From positions 1-6,951 of the forward strand of contig CAISYT010000137.1 of assembly GCA_903889785.1 (NCBI GenBank): a DNA stretch of 6,951 nucleotides, written 5' to 3'. This document shows positions 1 to 5,568 of the stretch, one piece after another. The position numbers and the translations under genes were made by a program. A model generated the notes under the pieces. That model searched no databases. It was not told the DNA's origin and was given only the letters and a program-made list of their open reading frames with translations. The DNA is from an uncultured Caulobacterales bacterium. Its GTDB lineage: Bacteria > Pseudomonadota > Alphaproteobacteria > Caulobacterales > Caulobacteraceae. The number at the start of each line of letters is the position of its first letter. The first letter of the stretch is position 1.

Positions 1-1
1 C

Positions 2-877
2 GGCTGGGCGAAAATGCCTGAGGGCCGCAAGCTGGGTTCGACCAGCGCACTTGGTATCGGTGCCGATGGCCATGTCTGGGCGGCGGAGCGCTGCGGGGCC
101 AACACCTGCGTCGGCTCGACCCTAGCGCCGGTGATGCAGTTCGATTCAACGGGCAAGGTCATCTCGAATTGGGGCTCGGGGTTATTCGCTCAGCCGCACG
201 GCATCACGGTGAACCAGGACGGCAGCCTCTGGATCACCGACGACCAGTCCGCTGACGGCAAAGGCCAGCAGGCGATCAAATTCAGTAAGGGCGGCAAGGT
301 GCTGATGGCGCTGGGTAAGGCCGGCATGGCCGGCAAGGCCACTGATCAGTTCGACCAGCCGACCTCGGTCGCTGTCGCCAAGAACGGCGACATCTTCGTC
401 TCCGAGGGCCACGCCCCGTCCAATGGCAATTCGCGCATCGATAAGTTCGACAAGACCGGCAAACTGATCAAGTCGTGGGGAACGCCGGGCGCCGGCCCTG
501 ATCAGATGTTGGGCCCACATGCCCTGGCTTTTGATTCTAAGGGTCGGTTGTTCGTAGCCGACCGCAACAATAGCCGGGTGCTCATCTTCGATCAGGGCGG
601 CAAGTTGCTCGACACCTGGAAGCAGTTCGGCATGCCGCAAGGCATGTTTATCGACGCCAAGGATATCCTCTATGTTTCCGACACCGGCTCGCCCGTCGCC
701 AGCGGCTGCCGCGGTATCCGCGTGGGCAGCGCCAAGGATGGCAAGGTAACCGCCTTCATTCCCGACCCCTCGACCGCCGAAGGTGGCAGCGGTGCCGAGG
801 GTCTGGTTGCGGACGGCAAGGGCAATATCTACGGGGCTACGGTTGCTTCGCGCGAACTGCTGCATTGGACGAAATAG
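2..877 (+). CDS. NHL-repeat beta-propeller protein, amidating-lyase-like (5' end missing)
   Basis: This is the C-terminal part of a six-bladed NHL-type beta-propeller protein related to the peptidylglycine alpha-amidating lyase (PAL) domain. The frame is open to the left edge (codons for G, W, A, K precede the first ATG at 14) and homology seems to run through that ATG, so the true start lies upstream. Numbering from that ATG, the propeller strands recur as D-G-x-hydrophobic-W/F/Y-V/I-x-D/E units near residues 18-25, 69-76, 124-131, 176-183, 216-223 and 268-274. The PHG near residue 62 and the PHA near 169 match two zinc-binding histidine segments of animal PAL. At the third zinc position there is a Glu (about 262), and the tyrosine position in the D/E-G-Y segment is a His (133). 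Bacterial members are usually exported, but the signal region is outside the window. Bacterial substrates are unknown; a binding or lyase role is only inferred. Fold assignment is secure, activity is not. Confidence 0.85.
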   Translation, partial: GWAKMPEGRKLGSTSALGIGADGHVWAAERCGANTCVGSTLAPVMQFDSTGKVISNWGSGLFAQPHGITVNQDGSLWITDDQSADGKGQQAIKFSKGGKVLMALGKAGMAGKATDQFDQPTSVAVAKNGDIFVSEGHAPSNGNSRIDKFDKTGKLIKSWGTPGAGPDQMLGPHALAFDSKGRLFVADRNNSRVLIFDQGGKLLDTWKQFGMPQGMFIDAKDILYVSDTGSPVASGCRGIRVGSAKDGKVTAFIPDPSTAEGGSGAEGLVADGKGNIYGATVASRELLHWTK

Positions 878-888
878 CGTTCTCCGGC

Positions 889-917
889 GGGCCGCGGCGC
901 AGGGTTGCGTGGGGCCC
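889..917 (+). terminator. weak GC-rich hairpin after the propeller gene
   Basis: Eleven bases after the propeller stop codon, GGGCC (889-893) can pair with GGCCC (913-917), and an inner CGCA (898-901) can pair with TGCG (906-909) across a GGGT loop, leaving a small internal loop. It is followed by TAAATTC rather than a real T run, so it would be a poor intrinsic terminator. The position between two genes is the main support. Confidence 0.25.
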
Positions 918-920
918 TAA

Positions 921-953
921 ATTCATGTCCACTTGCCGCTCAAGAGCATGAAT
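921..953. promoter_or_regulatory. inverted repeat upstream of the citrate symporter gene
   Basis: ATTCATG (921-927) and its exact reverse complement CATGAAT (947-953) are separated by 19 bases in the 164-bp gap before the symporter gene. The repeat is AT-rich compared with its surroundings and sits about 90 bp upstream of the start codon, where an operator for a regulator of carboxylate uptake could be. I see no convincing -35/-10 pair: TTGCCG at 933-938 has no good partner at normal spacing. A 7-bp arm can arise by chance. Confidence 0.25.
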
Positions 954-1026
954 ACGCTTTAGCGCGCCGCGTGCTGGGCGGGGCAGTAAATGACGCCGCC
1001 CTAGGACGGAACGGTGCCGGTAAATC

Positions 1027-1033
1027 AGGGGAG
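1027..1033 (+). promoter_or_regulatory. ribosome binding site that fixes the TTG start
   Basis: AGGGGAG is a strong Shine-Dalgarno sequence ending 8 bases before the TTG at 1042. An in-frame TAA at 1021-1023 excludes any start further upstream, so this site decides the start of the symporter gene. Confidence 0.8.
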
Positions 1034-1041
1034 AGACGTCG

Positions 1042-2358
1042 TTGGACCAATCTGAGCGATCCAAGAACATCAAAGCGGTGGTCCGTGTCTCCAGCGGCAA
1101 CTTCCTCGAGATGTACGACTTCATGGTGTACGGCTACTACGCCAAATACATCGCCCAGACCTTCTTCCCGACCGACAGTGAGTTCGCCTCGCTGATGCTG
1201 TCCCTGGCAACCTTTGGTGCCGGATTTCTGATGCGTCCGCTCGGCGCAATCATTCTGGGGGCCTATATAGATCGTCATGGCCGCAAGGCTGGTTTGATCC
1301 TCACGCTAGGCTTGATGGCCTTCGGCACCCTGAGCATTGCTGTCACACCAAGCTTTGCGGCGATTGGCATTGCCGCCCCGATCATCGTCGTGATCGGGCG
1401 GCTGATGCAGGGCCTGTCCGCTGGCGTGGAACTAGGCGGCGTGTCGGTCTATCTGGCGGAGATCGCCACCCCTGGAAACCGCGGCTTCTACACCTCCTGG
1501 CAGTCGGCCAGCCAACAGGTGGCGGTGATTTGCGCTGCGCTGCTCGGCGTGGTGCTCACAGGCTTCGTGAGCCCTGAGGAAATGAAGCTGTGGGGCTGGC
1601 GCGTACCGCTGCTGGTCGGCTGCTTCATTATCCCCGTGATCCTCTGGTTGCGTCGCTCGCTGGAGGAGACGTCCGCCTTTAACAAGATGGAAAAGGCCTC
1701 TTCAACGGCCGAGGTATTCAAGCTGGTGGGCAAGAACTGGAAGCTCGTCGGCATGGGCATGATGATGTCGATCGCCACCACCACCACCTTCTATGTCATC
1801 ACCGCCTACACGCCGACATTCGGCCGCGAGGCGCTAAAACTCGACGCGTTCGGGGTGATGGTCGTGACCCTGTGTGTTGGCCTGTCCAACTTCATCTGGC
1901 TGCCGATCGGCGGCATGATATCGGACCGGATCGGGCGTCAGAAGATGTTGTTCATCGTGCCTTCGGTGGTGATCCTGACAGCCTATCCCTTCATGGTCTG
2001 GCTCACCAGAGACCCGAGCTTCGGCAAGCTGCTGGCGGTGCTTTTGTGGTTCTCCGCCAGCTTCGGCCTCTACAACGGCAGCATGATCCCGCGCCTCGCC
2101 GAAATGATGCCGCACAAGGTACGCACCGCCGCCTTCTCGGTGGCCTTTGCCCTGGCGACGGCGATTTTCGGCGGCTTCACACCGCTGATCTGCACCGCCC
2201 TGATCGAGGCCACCGGCAACAAGGCCATGCCAGGTGCCTGGCTGACCTTGGCAGCGGCGATCAGCCTGGCCGGGGCTGTGATGGCGCGTAAGCGTCGTAA
2301 CTATGATGCCGACCTGATCAATACCCGCATCGAGGGCGCGCCGGAACCGGCGGTCTAA
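1042..2358 (+). CDS. citA: citrate-proton symporter, MFS metabolite:H+ symporter family (CitA-like)
   Basis: This is a 438-residue inner-membrane transporter that probably imports citrate or a related tricarboxylate (for example tricarballylate) with protons. It resembles enteric CitA over its whole length: the N-terminal SGNFLE segment (18-23), the FFPTDSEFA region (41-49), the stretch SAGVELGGVSVYLAEIATPG (126-145), SWQSASQQ (152-159), TTTTFY (247-252) and SNFIWLPIGG (282-291). Both MFS loop motifs are present: GAYIDRHGRK (73-82) between TM2 and TM3, and GGMISDRIGR (290-299) between TM8 and TM9. Length agrees with the family (about 430). The start is TTG: a stop lies in frame seven codons upstream, the ribosome site is well placed, and the next in-frame Met (24) would remove a conserved segment. 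It is the only transporter of small acids here and may feed the MmgE/CitE operon at 4762-6935. Citrate is the best substrate guess, but tricarballylate or methylated analogues are possible. Confidence 0.9.
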   Translation: MDQSERSKNIKAVVRVSSGNFLEMYDFMVYGYYAKYIAQTFFPTDSEFASLMLSLATFGAGFLMRPLGAIILGAYIDRHGRKAGLILTLGLMAFGTLSIAVTPSFAAIGIAAPIIVVIGRLMQGLSAGVELGGVSVYLAEIATPGNRGFYTSWQSASQQVAVICAALLGVVLTGFVSPEEMKLWGWRVPLLVGCFIIPVILWLRRSLEETSAFNKMEKASSTAEVFKLVGKNWKLVGMGMMMSIATTTTFYVITAYTPTFGREALKLDAFGVMVVTLCVGLSNFIWLPIGGMISDRIGRQKMLFIVPSVVILTAYPFMVWLTRDPSFGKLLAVLLWFSASFGLYNGSMIPRLAEMMPHKVRTAAFSVAFALATAIFGGFTPLICTALIEATGNKAMPGAWLTLAAAISLAGAVMARKRRNYDADLINTRIEGAPEPAV

Positions 2359-2362
2359 CCGC
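2347..2362 (+). repeat. stop-codon hairpin, left copy of a 16-bp inverted repeat
   Basis: The 16-mer CCGGCGGTCTAACCGC covers the last codons and TAA of the symporter gene. GCGGT (2350-2354) pairs with ACCGC (2358-2362) across a CTA loop, so most of the stop codon is in the loop. The same 16 bases occur on the minus strand at the end of sbmA (2969-2954). Confidence 0.55.
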
Positions 2363-2375
2363 GATGTAAACGGGT

Positions 2376-2395
2376 GGCGCGTGAGTTCGCGTGCC
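2376..2395 (+). terminator. hairpin after the symporter gene, possible weak terminator
   Basis: The bases 2376-2383 (GGCGCGTG) can pair with 2388-2395 (CGCGTGCC) through an 8-bp stem with two G-T wobbles and an AGTT loop, 17 bases after the symporter stop. It is followed by CTTAAAT, not a T run, so it may attenuate, protect the mRNA 3' end, or do nothing. It lies just before the next gene, which would be affected by any termination here. Confidence 0.35.
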
Positions 2396-2432
2396 CTTAA
2401 ATACCGCCGCCATGGATCTGTTGGAGACGATG

Positions 2433-2894
2433 ATGAAACGCGCCTATCTGGCTGCCGTGCTTGGCCTGACGATCGCCCTGCCAGCCCTAGCACAGGACAA
2501 ACCGCTGCAGGTCGATGGCCCGACCGAGATGGAGCGCAACATGGTCCGCATGTGGTCGCGCGAAAACATCGATGAGGGTGCCTACACCTATTTCAGCTTT
2601 GGTGCGGACCACACAATCTACTGGATGGCTGCCGACGGTCCGGGCAAGCGCGTCTTTATCCGCAACGAGTATTTTGAAAACCAGAATGGCGCGGCCAAGC
2701 CCTACCGCTCGACCAAGTCGCTGTACGACCTAGATTGCGGTGGCAAGTCATGGCGCGTGCTTGCGACCGACCTCTTCGAGAACAACGGCCTGCGCGGCGC
2801 GGATGCCCATGCCGAAAGCCCTGATGCGGCCTGGATTAAGCCTGCCGACGGCTCGGACGACGCCTATCTTCTGGGCATGATTTGCAAGGGCTAG
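2433..2894 (+). CDS. small secreted protein, surface-adhesin protein E-like
   Basis: This is a 153-residue exported protein. The start chosen is the second of two adjacent ATGs (2430 and 2433), 6 bases after GGAG at 2423-2426; it gives a compact Sec signal peptide with Lys-Arg at residues 2-3, a hydrophobic core (about 4-17) and an ALA cleavage site before Gln21. Longer in-frame starts at 2391 (GTG) and 2412 would add residues before the signal peptide and are less likely. The mature part has YWMAADGPGKRVFI near 63-76, YDLDC (98-102), WRVL, a tryptophan-containing W-I-K-P segment (134-137) and a final Cys at 151. This pattern of a mid-domain 'x-D-C' followed by a closing 'x-C-K' is like the surface-adhesin E family found in many proteobacteria; the two cysteines may form a disulfide in the periplasm. 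The function of most members is unknown. It lies 74 bp after the symporter gene on the same strand and may share its transcript. Confidence 0.75.
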   Translation: MKRAYLAAVLGLTIALPALAQDKPLQVDGPTEMERNMVRMWSRENIDEGAYTYFSFGADHTIYWMAADGPGKRVFIRNEYFENQNGAAKPYRSTKSLYDLDCGGKSWRVLATDLFENNGLRGADAHAESPDAAWIKPADGSDDAYLLGMICKG

Positions 2895-2904
2895 AGCGCG
2901 ATGG

Positions 2905-2934
2905 GATCGGGCGGTCGCCCGATCGCTGAATTTT
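2905..2934 (+). terminator. intrinsic terminator between convergent genes
   Basis: GATCGGGC (2905-2912) pairs perfectly with GCCCGATC (2917-2924) around a GGTC loop, and TTTT follows at 2931-2934 after CGCTGAA. It starts 10 bases after the secreted-protein stop and fits a Rho-independent terminator for the rightward genes, although the T run is short and begins six bases after the stem. On the opposite strand the stem is not followed by T, so it would serve sbmA poorly. Confidence 0.6.
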
Positions 2935-2950
2935 GCCCACCTAACACGCC

Positions 2951-2969
2951 CCGGCGGTTAGACCGCCGG
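2951..2969 (-). repeat. stop-codon hairpin at the end of sbmA, right copy of the 16-bp inverted repeat
   Basis: CCGGCGGT pairs with ACCGCCGG through 8 perfect base pairs with a 3-base loop. On the minus strand the loop is CTA and the sbmA TAA stop spans the loop and the first base of the descending arm. No T run follows, so it is not a standard terminator. Its 2954-2969 part is the exact inverse of 2347-2362. Confidence 0.6.
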
Positions 2970-4193
2970 CTGACTCTCGATCGTGTCGAGTGGCTTTTCG
3001 TAGATCACCGCTTCGAAAGCGTGCAGGCGCTTGTAGATCGAGATGAGCTCGATGAACGTCGTCCAGCTGTTGACTAGGTACTGAAACGACGATCCGACCT
3101 GAACGAAGGCCGTCAGGATCTGTTGCATCAGGCCCAAGGTCAGACGGCCAGCAACAATGGCTGGGCCGAGAAGCAGTAACGGAAAAATCACGTCAGCCTG
3201 CAGGTAGAGGTACCGCCCGACATTGAAATAGACGTAGTGAAAATACATGCGGAAATAGTTCTTTTGAACGTTTCCAAACAGCTCCCCCAGCGTTAGCGGG
3301 GCGGCCCTATCGGCGTTGTCCTCGCCATAAACCAGTTCCTTGCGATAAGCCGCTTCCACCCGCTGGTTTTTGAAATTCAGGCCGGGCAATTTGATGCCGA
3401 TCGAGGCCAGGAACACGGTCCCGAACAAGGCCCAAAGCAGGGCGGCAATGACCAGGGCATGCGGGACAGTTCCAAGGATTGGAAGCTCCGTGACCGACTT
3501 CGACAGCCGGTTCAGTAACGGCAGGAAGGCGATGAGGGTCATGACCGATTTGACCAGGCTCACGCCGAGGTCCTCGGTAATCGTCGAAAATCGCATGGTG
3601 TCTTCTTGCACGCGCTGGGCCGCGCCCTCGACGTTGCGCAGTTTCTGCCAATGTTCGACGTAGTACTGGTTCATCGCCTTGCGCCAGCGGAAGACGTAGT
3701 GGTTGATGAAGAACAGGTTCAGCACGGCCAAGGTGATACCGCCCAGGGCGATCCAGAGGAAAGACAAGGCACCGGCATAAAACTGGCTTAGCGTCACCTT
3801 CGCCGTATGGGAAAGGGCCGCCTGAATCATATCGTAGAACGGGCCGCGCCAGTTATTCAACGTCACGTCGAACTGTACGTCGAGATAGGTCGCGAGGATG
3901 ATCAGGCCCGATCCCAGGATGGACCAGCGCCACCACGGATGCGGCGACACGATCCGCCAGAATGCGGCGAACGCGCCTAGAAAGACGGCGTAGTAGATAT
4001 AGAACCAGAGGAAGGGCCGGGAGATGAAAACCTGTAGCCCGATGATCGGCGGCGCATTTTCTGCCGCTGGCGGCAGACCGATCAAGGCACCCAGCTGTCG
4101 CCCACCGATGTACCAAAGGCCGACGGCGATCGCGATCCACAATCCGGCAGACAGGAAGAACCATTTCGGGCGCGGGAAGAATGACGTGAACAT
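2958..4193 (-). CDS. sbmA: SbmA/BacA-family peptide antibiotic transporter
   Basis: This 411-residue inner-membrane protein is a clear SbmA/BacA homologue. The family imports peptides, including proline-rich antimicrobial peptides, microcins and bleomycin-like compounds, driven by the proton gradient. It resembles the transmembrane domain of ABC exporters but has no nucleotide-binding domain. It lines up with E. coli SbmA (406 residues) from the first residues (MFTSFFPRP) to near the end, which confirms the ATG at 4193. Diagnostic segments include HYVFRWRKAMNQYY (165-178), EGAAQRVQEDTMRF (189-202), IGIKLPGLNFKNQRVEAAYR (265-284), KELVYGED (285-292), KNYFR (311-315) and NSWTTFIELISIYKRL (375-390). 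These contain the conserved acidic residues of the family (189, 197, 280, 286, 291). Hydrophobic spans fall near 12-30, 60-79, 90-105, 140-163, 210-229, 244-266 and 333-358. A ribosome site is weak (GGGGA about 11 bases upstream). It starts 92 bp after the preceding same-strand gene and could be read from that operon or its own promoter. In rhizobia and Brucella BacA matters for host survival; here the role is unknown. Confidence 0.96.
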   Translation of the reverse strand: MFTSFFPRPKWFFLSAGLWIAIAVGLWYIGGRQLGALIGLPPAAENAPPIIGLQVFISRPFLWFYIYYAVFLGAFAAFWRIVSPHPWWRWSILGSGLIILATYLDVQFDVTLNNWRGPFYDMIQAALSHTAKVTLSQFYAGALSFLWIALGGITLAVLNLFFINHYVFRWRKAMNQYYVEHWQKLRNVEGAAQRVQEDTMRFSTITEDLGVSLVKSVMTLIAFLPLLNRLSKSVTELPILGTVPHALVIAALLWALFGTVFLASIGIKLPGLNFKNQRVEAAYRKELVYGEDNADRAAPLTLGELFGNVQKNYFRMYFHYVYFNVGRYLYLQADVIFPLLLLGPAIVAGRLTLGLMQQILTAFVQVGSSFQYLVNSWTTFIELISIYKRLHAFEAVIYEKPLDTIESQPAV

Positions 4194-4285
4194 CGGTTGG
4201 ACGATCCCCGGGTTTGGCTATCGCGGTAGCATGGCCAGCACTTCGTGGCGCAGGTTAGGCGGAGGTTTCGAGCGAGGCTAGGGGG

Positions 4286-4765
4286 CTATTGGAAGCTGCC
4301 GGCCATCATACACGTCACCCCGGCGTCAGAGACGATGGTTGTCGCCGCAACACCCAGGCCGGTCTCGAAATAGACCGGCGGGCCGTTCTTCGGCACGACC
4401 TTGATCTCGGCCGGACTGCTGAACTGACACACGCCCTTGAAGCCACTCTGGCTGGCCTTGTCGGCGCTGATCGCGCAATCGACGTGGCCGATGCGGCGCC
4501 CGTATTGCGCATCGTTGAACTGGAACATCATCCAGGCGTCGTCGCGGCCCAGCTCGCCCTGCGGCGTACCCGGGCGGCAGGGCAGCCCGACGACCTTGTC
4601 GGCCTGCACAGAGGCGGTTGAGGCGGCGATGATATTGTGTTTGGAGATCAAATTGGTGATCGCCACTGCGCTCAGGGTGATCACGACAAACGCCGCGATG
4701 GCGATGATCGTTTTCCATTTCCGGCGCCGGGGGCCCTTACCGCGCTCGGCACCATAGTCGGTCAT
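4286..4765 (-). CDS. unrecognised single-pass membrane protein with four cysteines
   Basis: I do not recognise this 159-residue protein. The N-terminus is polar and basic (G-P-R-R-R-K, residues 11-16) and is followed by one strongly hydrophobic span (about 19-39), so it should be anchored with a short cytoplasmic tail and about 115 residues outside the membrane. A signal anchor is more likely than a cleaved signal, as no clear cleavage site follows. The outer domain has four cysteines (63, 97, 113, 152), spaced as two possible disulfides, and starts with a P-C-R-P-G-T-P-Q-G segment. Its ATG overlaps the TGA of the CitE-like gene as ATGA and there is no Shine-Dalgarno sequence, so it is expected to be made by translational coupling. 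This places it in the carboxylate operon, but nothing in the sequence shows what it does: a stress, redox or transport accessory role are all guesses. Confidence 0.85.
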   Translation of the reverse strand: MTDYGAERGKGPRRRKWKTIIAIAAFVVITLSAVAITNLISKHNIIAASTASVQADKVVGLPCRPGTPQGELGRDDAWMMFQFNDAQYGRRIGHVDCAISADKASQSGFKGVCQFSSPAEIKVVPKNGPPVYFETGLGVAATTIVSDAGVTCMMAGSFQ

Positions 4766-5568
4766 CGGACTGCGTCTAGGATGCGACGGGCCCGGTCGAC
4801 GACCGGTTTGTCGACCATGGCACCATCGACGGAGACCGCTGCCCCGCCGCTACCCGCGTCTGCGGCCAGCATACGCCGGGCCCATGCGACTTCCTGGAGG
4901 GTCGGAGCAAAGCCGTCTCGCACAGAGGCGATCTGGGCGGGGTGGATGCAGAGCTTGCCACCGAATCCAAGCGCACGGGTGCGGGCAACATCGGCGCTGA
5001 CGCGTGCCAGGTCGGTGAAGGTCGGTGTGACCCCGTCAATCGGCGCCGCCAGGCCGGATAGGCGGGAGGCGATGGTCATCTGTAGCCGGATCGGATCGAC
5101 CAGGGAGTCTTCGGCCCCCAGACCCAGGTCGCCGGCGAGGTCGATGGCACCGATGGCTAGGCGCACCACACCGGGTGTTGCGGCAATTGCGGCGAGGCCG
5201 ACGACGCCTTCGGCGCTTTCGACCAGGGCGACGGTCGGTTTGGTGGCGGCCACGTTAGCCAGGGCGGTGCCTGAGATGGCCTTTGGGATCACCAGGCCCA
5301 TCACTCCTATGTGGGCGGTCAGGGCCATATCGGCGGCGAAATCGGCGCTGTCGGCGGCGTTCACGCGGATCAAGACCGGCTTGGTCGCGTCGAGCCAGGC
5401 GGCAATATTGGCGCGGGCCTGAGCCTTGTTGGCCGGGGCGACGGCGTCTTCCAGATCAACGATGACCAGATCGGCACCAGACGCGAGGGCCTTGTCGAAC
5501 CGGTCGGGTCTGTCGGCCGGAACGAACAGTAGGGTGCGGGCGGCGGCGATGCGCTCTGATGGCGTCAC
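4762..5568 (-). CDS. CitE-like CoA-ester lyase (HpcH/HpaI aldolase family)
   Basis: This 268-residue cytoplasmic TIM-barrel enzyme belongs to the CitE/HpcH-HpaI group, which makes or breaks C-C bonds in CoA esters such as citramalyl-CoA, malyl-CoA or beta-methylmalyl-CoA. Family landmarks are in order: LFVPADRPDRF (14-24), VDLEDAV (37-43), the substrate-binding Arg in IRVN (R68), the Mg-binding Glu in VES (E117), the Mg-binding Asp in GAIDLAGDLG (D143), IDGVTP (177-182), GFGGKLCIHPAQ (201-212) and VDGAMVDKPVV (247-257). All key residues seem intact. The start taken is GTG at 5568, whose bases overlap the upstream TGA (GTGA); a longer reading from 5610 would add 14 residues unlike the family. 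There are no citrate-lyase alpha or gamma subunit genes here, so it is not the beta subunit of a classical citrate lyase complex and more likely works alone on a free CoA ester. It lies between MmgE/PrpD and a small membrane protein in one operon. Substrate uncertain. Confidence 0.93.
   Translation of the reverse strand: MTPSERIAAARTLLFVPADRPDRFDKALASGADLVIVDLEDAVAPANKAQARANIAAWLDATKPVLIRVNAADSADFAADMALTAHIGVMGLVIPKAISGTALANVAATKPTVALVESAEGVVGLAAIAATPGVVRLAIGAIDLAGDLGLGAEDSLVDPIRLQMTIASRLSGLAAPIDGVTPTFTDLARVSADVARTRALGFGGKLCIHPAQIASVRDGFAPTLQEVAWARRMLAADAGSGGAAVSVDGAMVDKPVVDRARRILDAVR

Noticed and set aside
182..865. 227-residue open frame antisense to the propeller gene
   Set aside because: It is the complement of a well-supported coding frame in GC-rich DNA, and its product resembles no family and has no ribosome site.
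2..877. Propeller gene starting at the ATG at 14 as a complete gene
   Set aside because: The frame is open to the edge, the sequence before the ATG fits the family, and no signal peptide or ribosome site is present at this ATG.
1834..2493. 219-residue open frame antisense to the symporter gene
   Set aside because: It is Arg/His/Gln-rich, crosses the real symporter stop, and is a shadow of conserved CitA-like sequence.
4194..4285. Promoter or terminator in the gap between the four-cysteine protein and sbmA
   Set aside because: Only a 4-bp GCTA/TAGC hairpin and no clear -35/-10 pair or T run are visible, so I make no call.
4637..5422. 261-residue open frame antisense to the CitE-like gene
   Set aside because: It is Ala/Arg/Ser-rich low-complexity translation opposite a frame with intact catalytic motifs.
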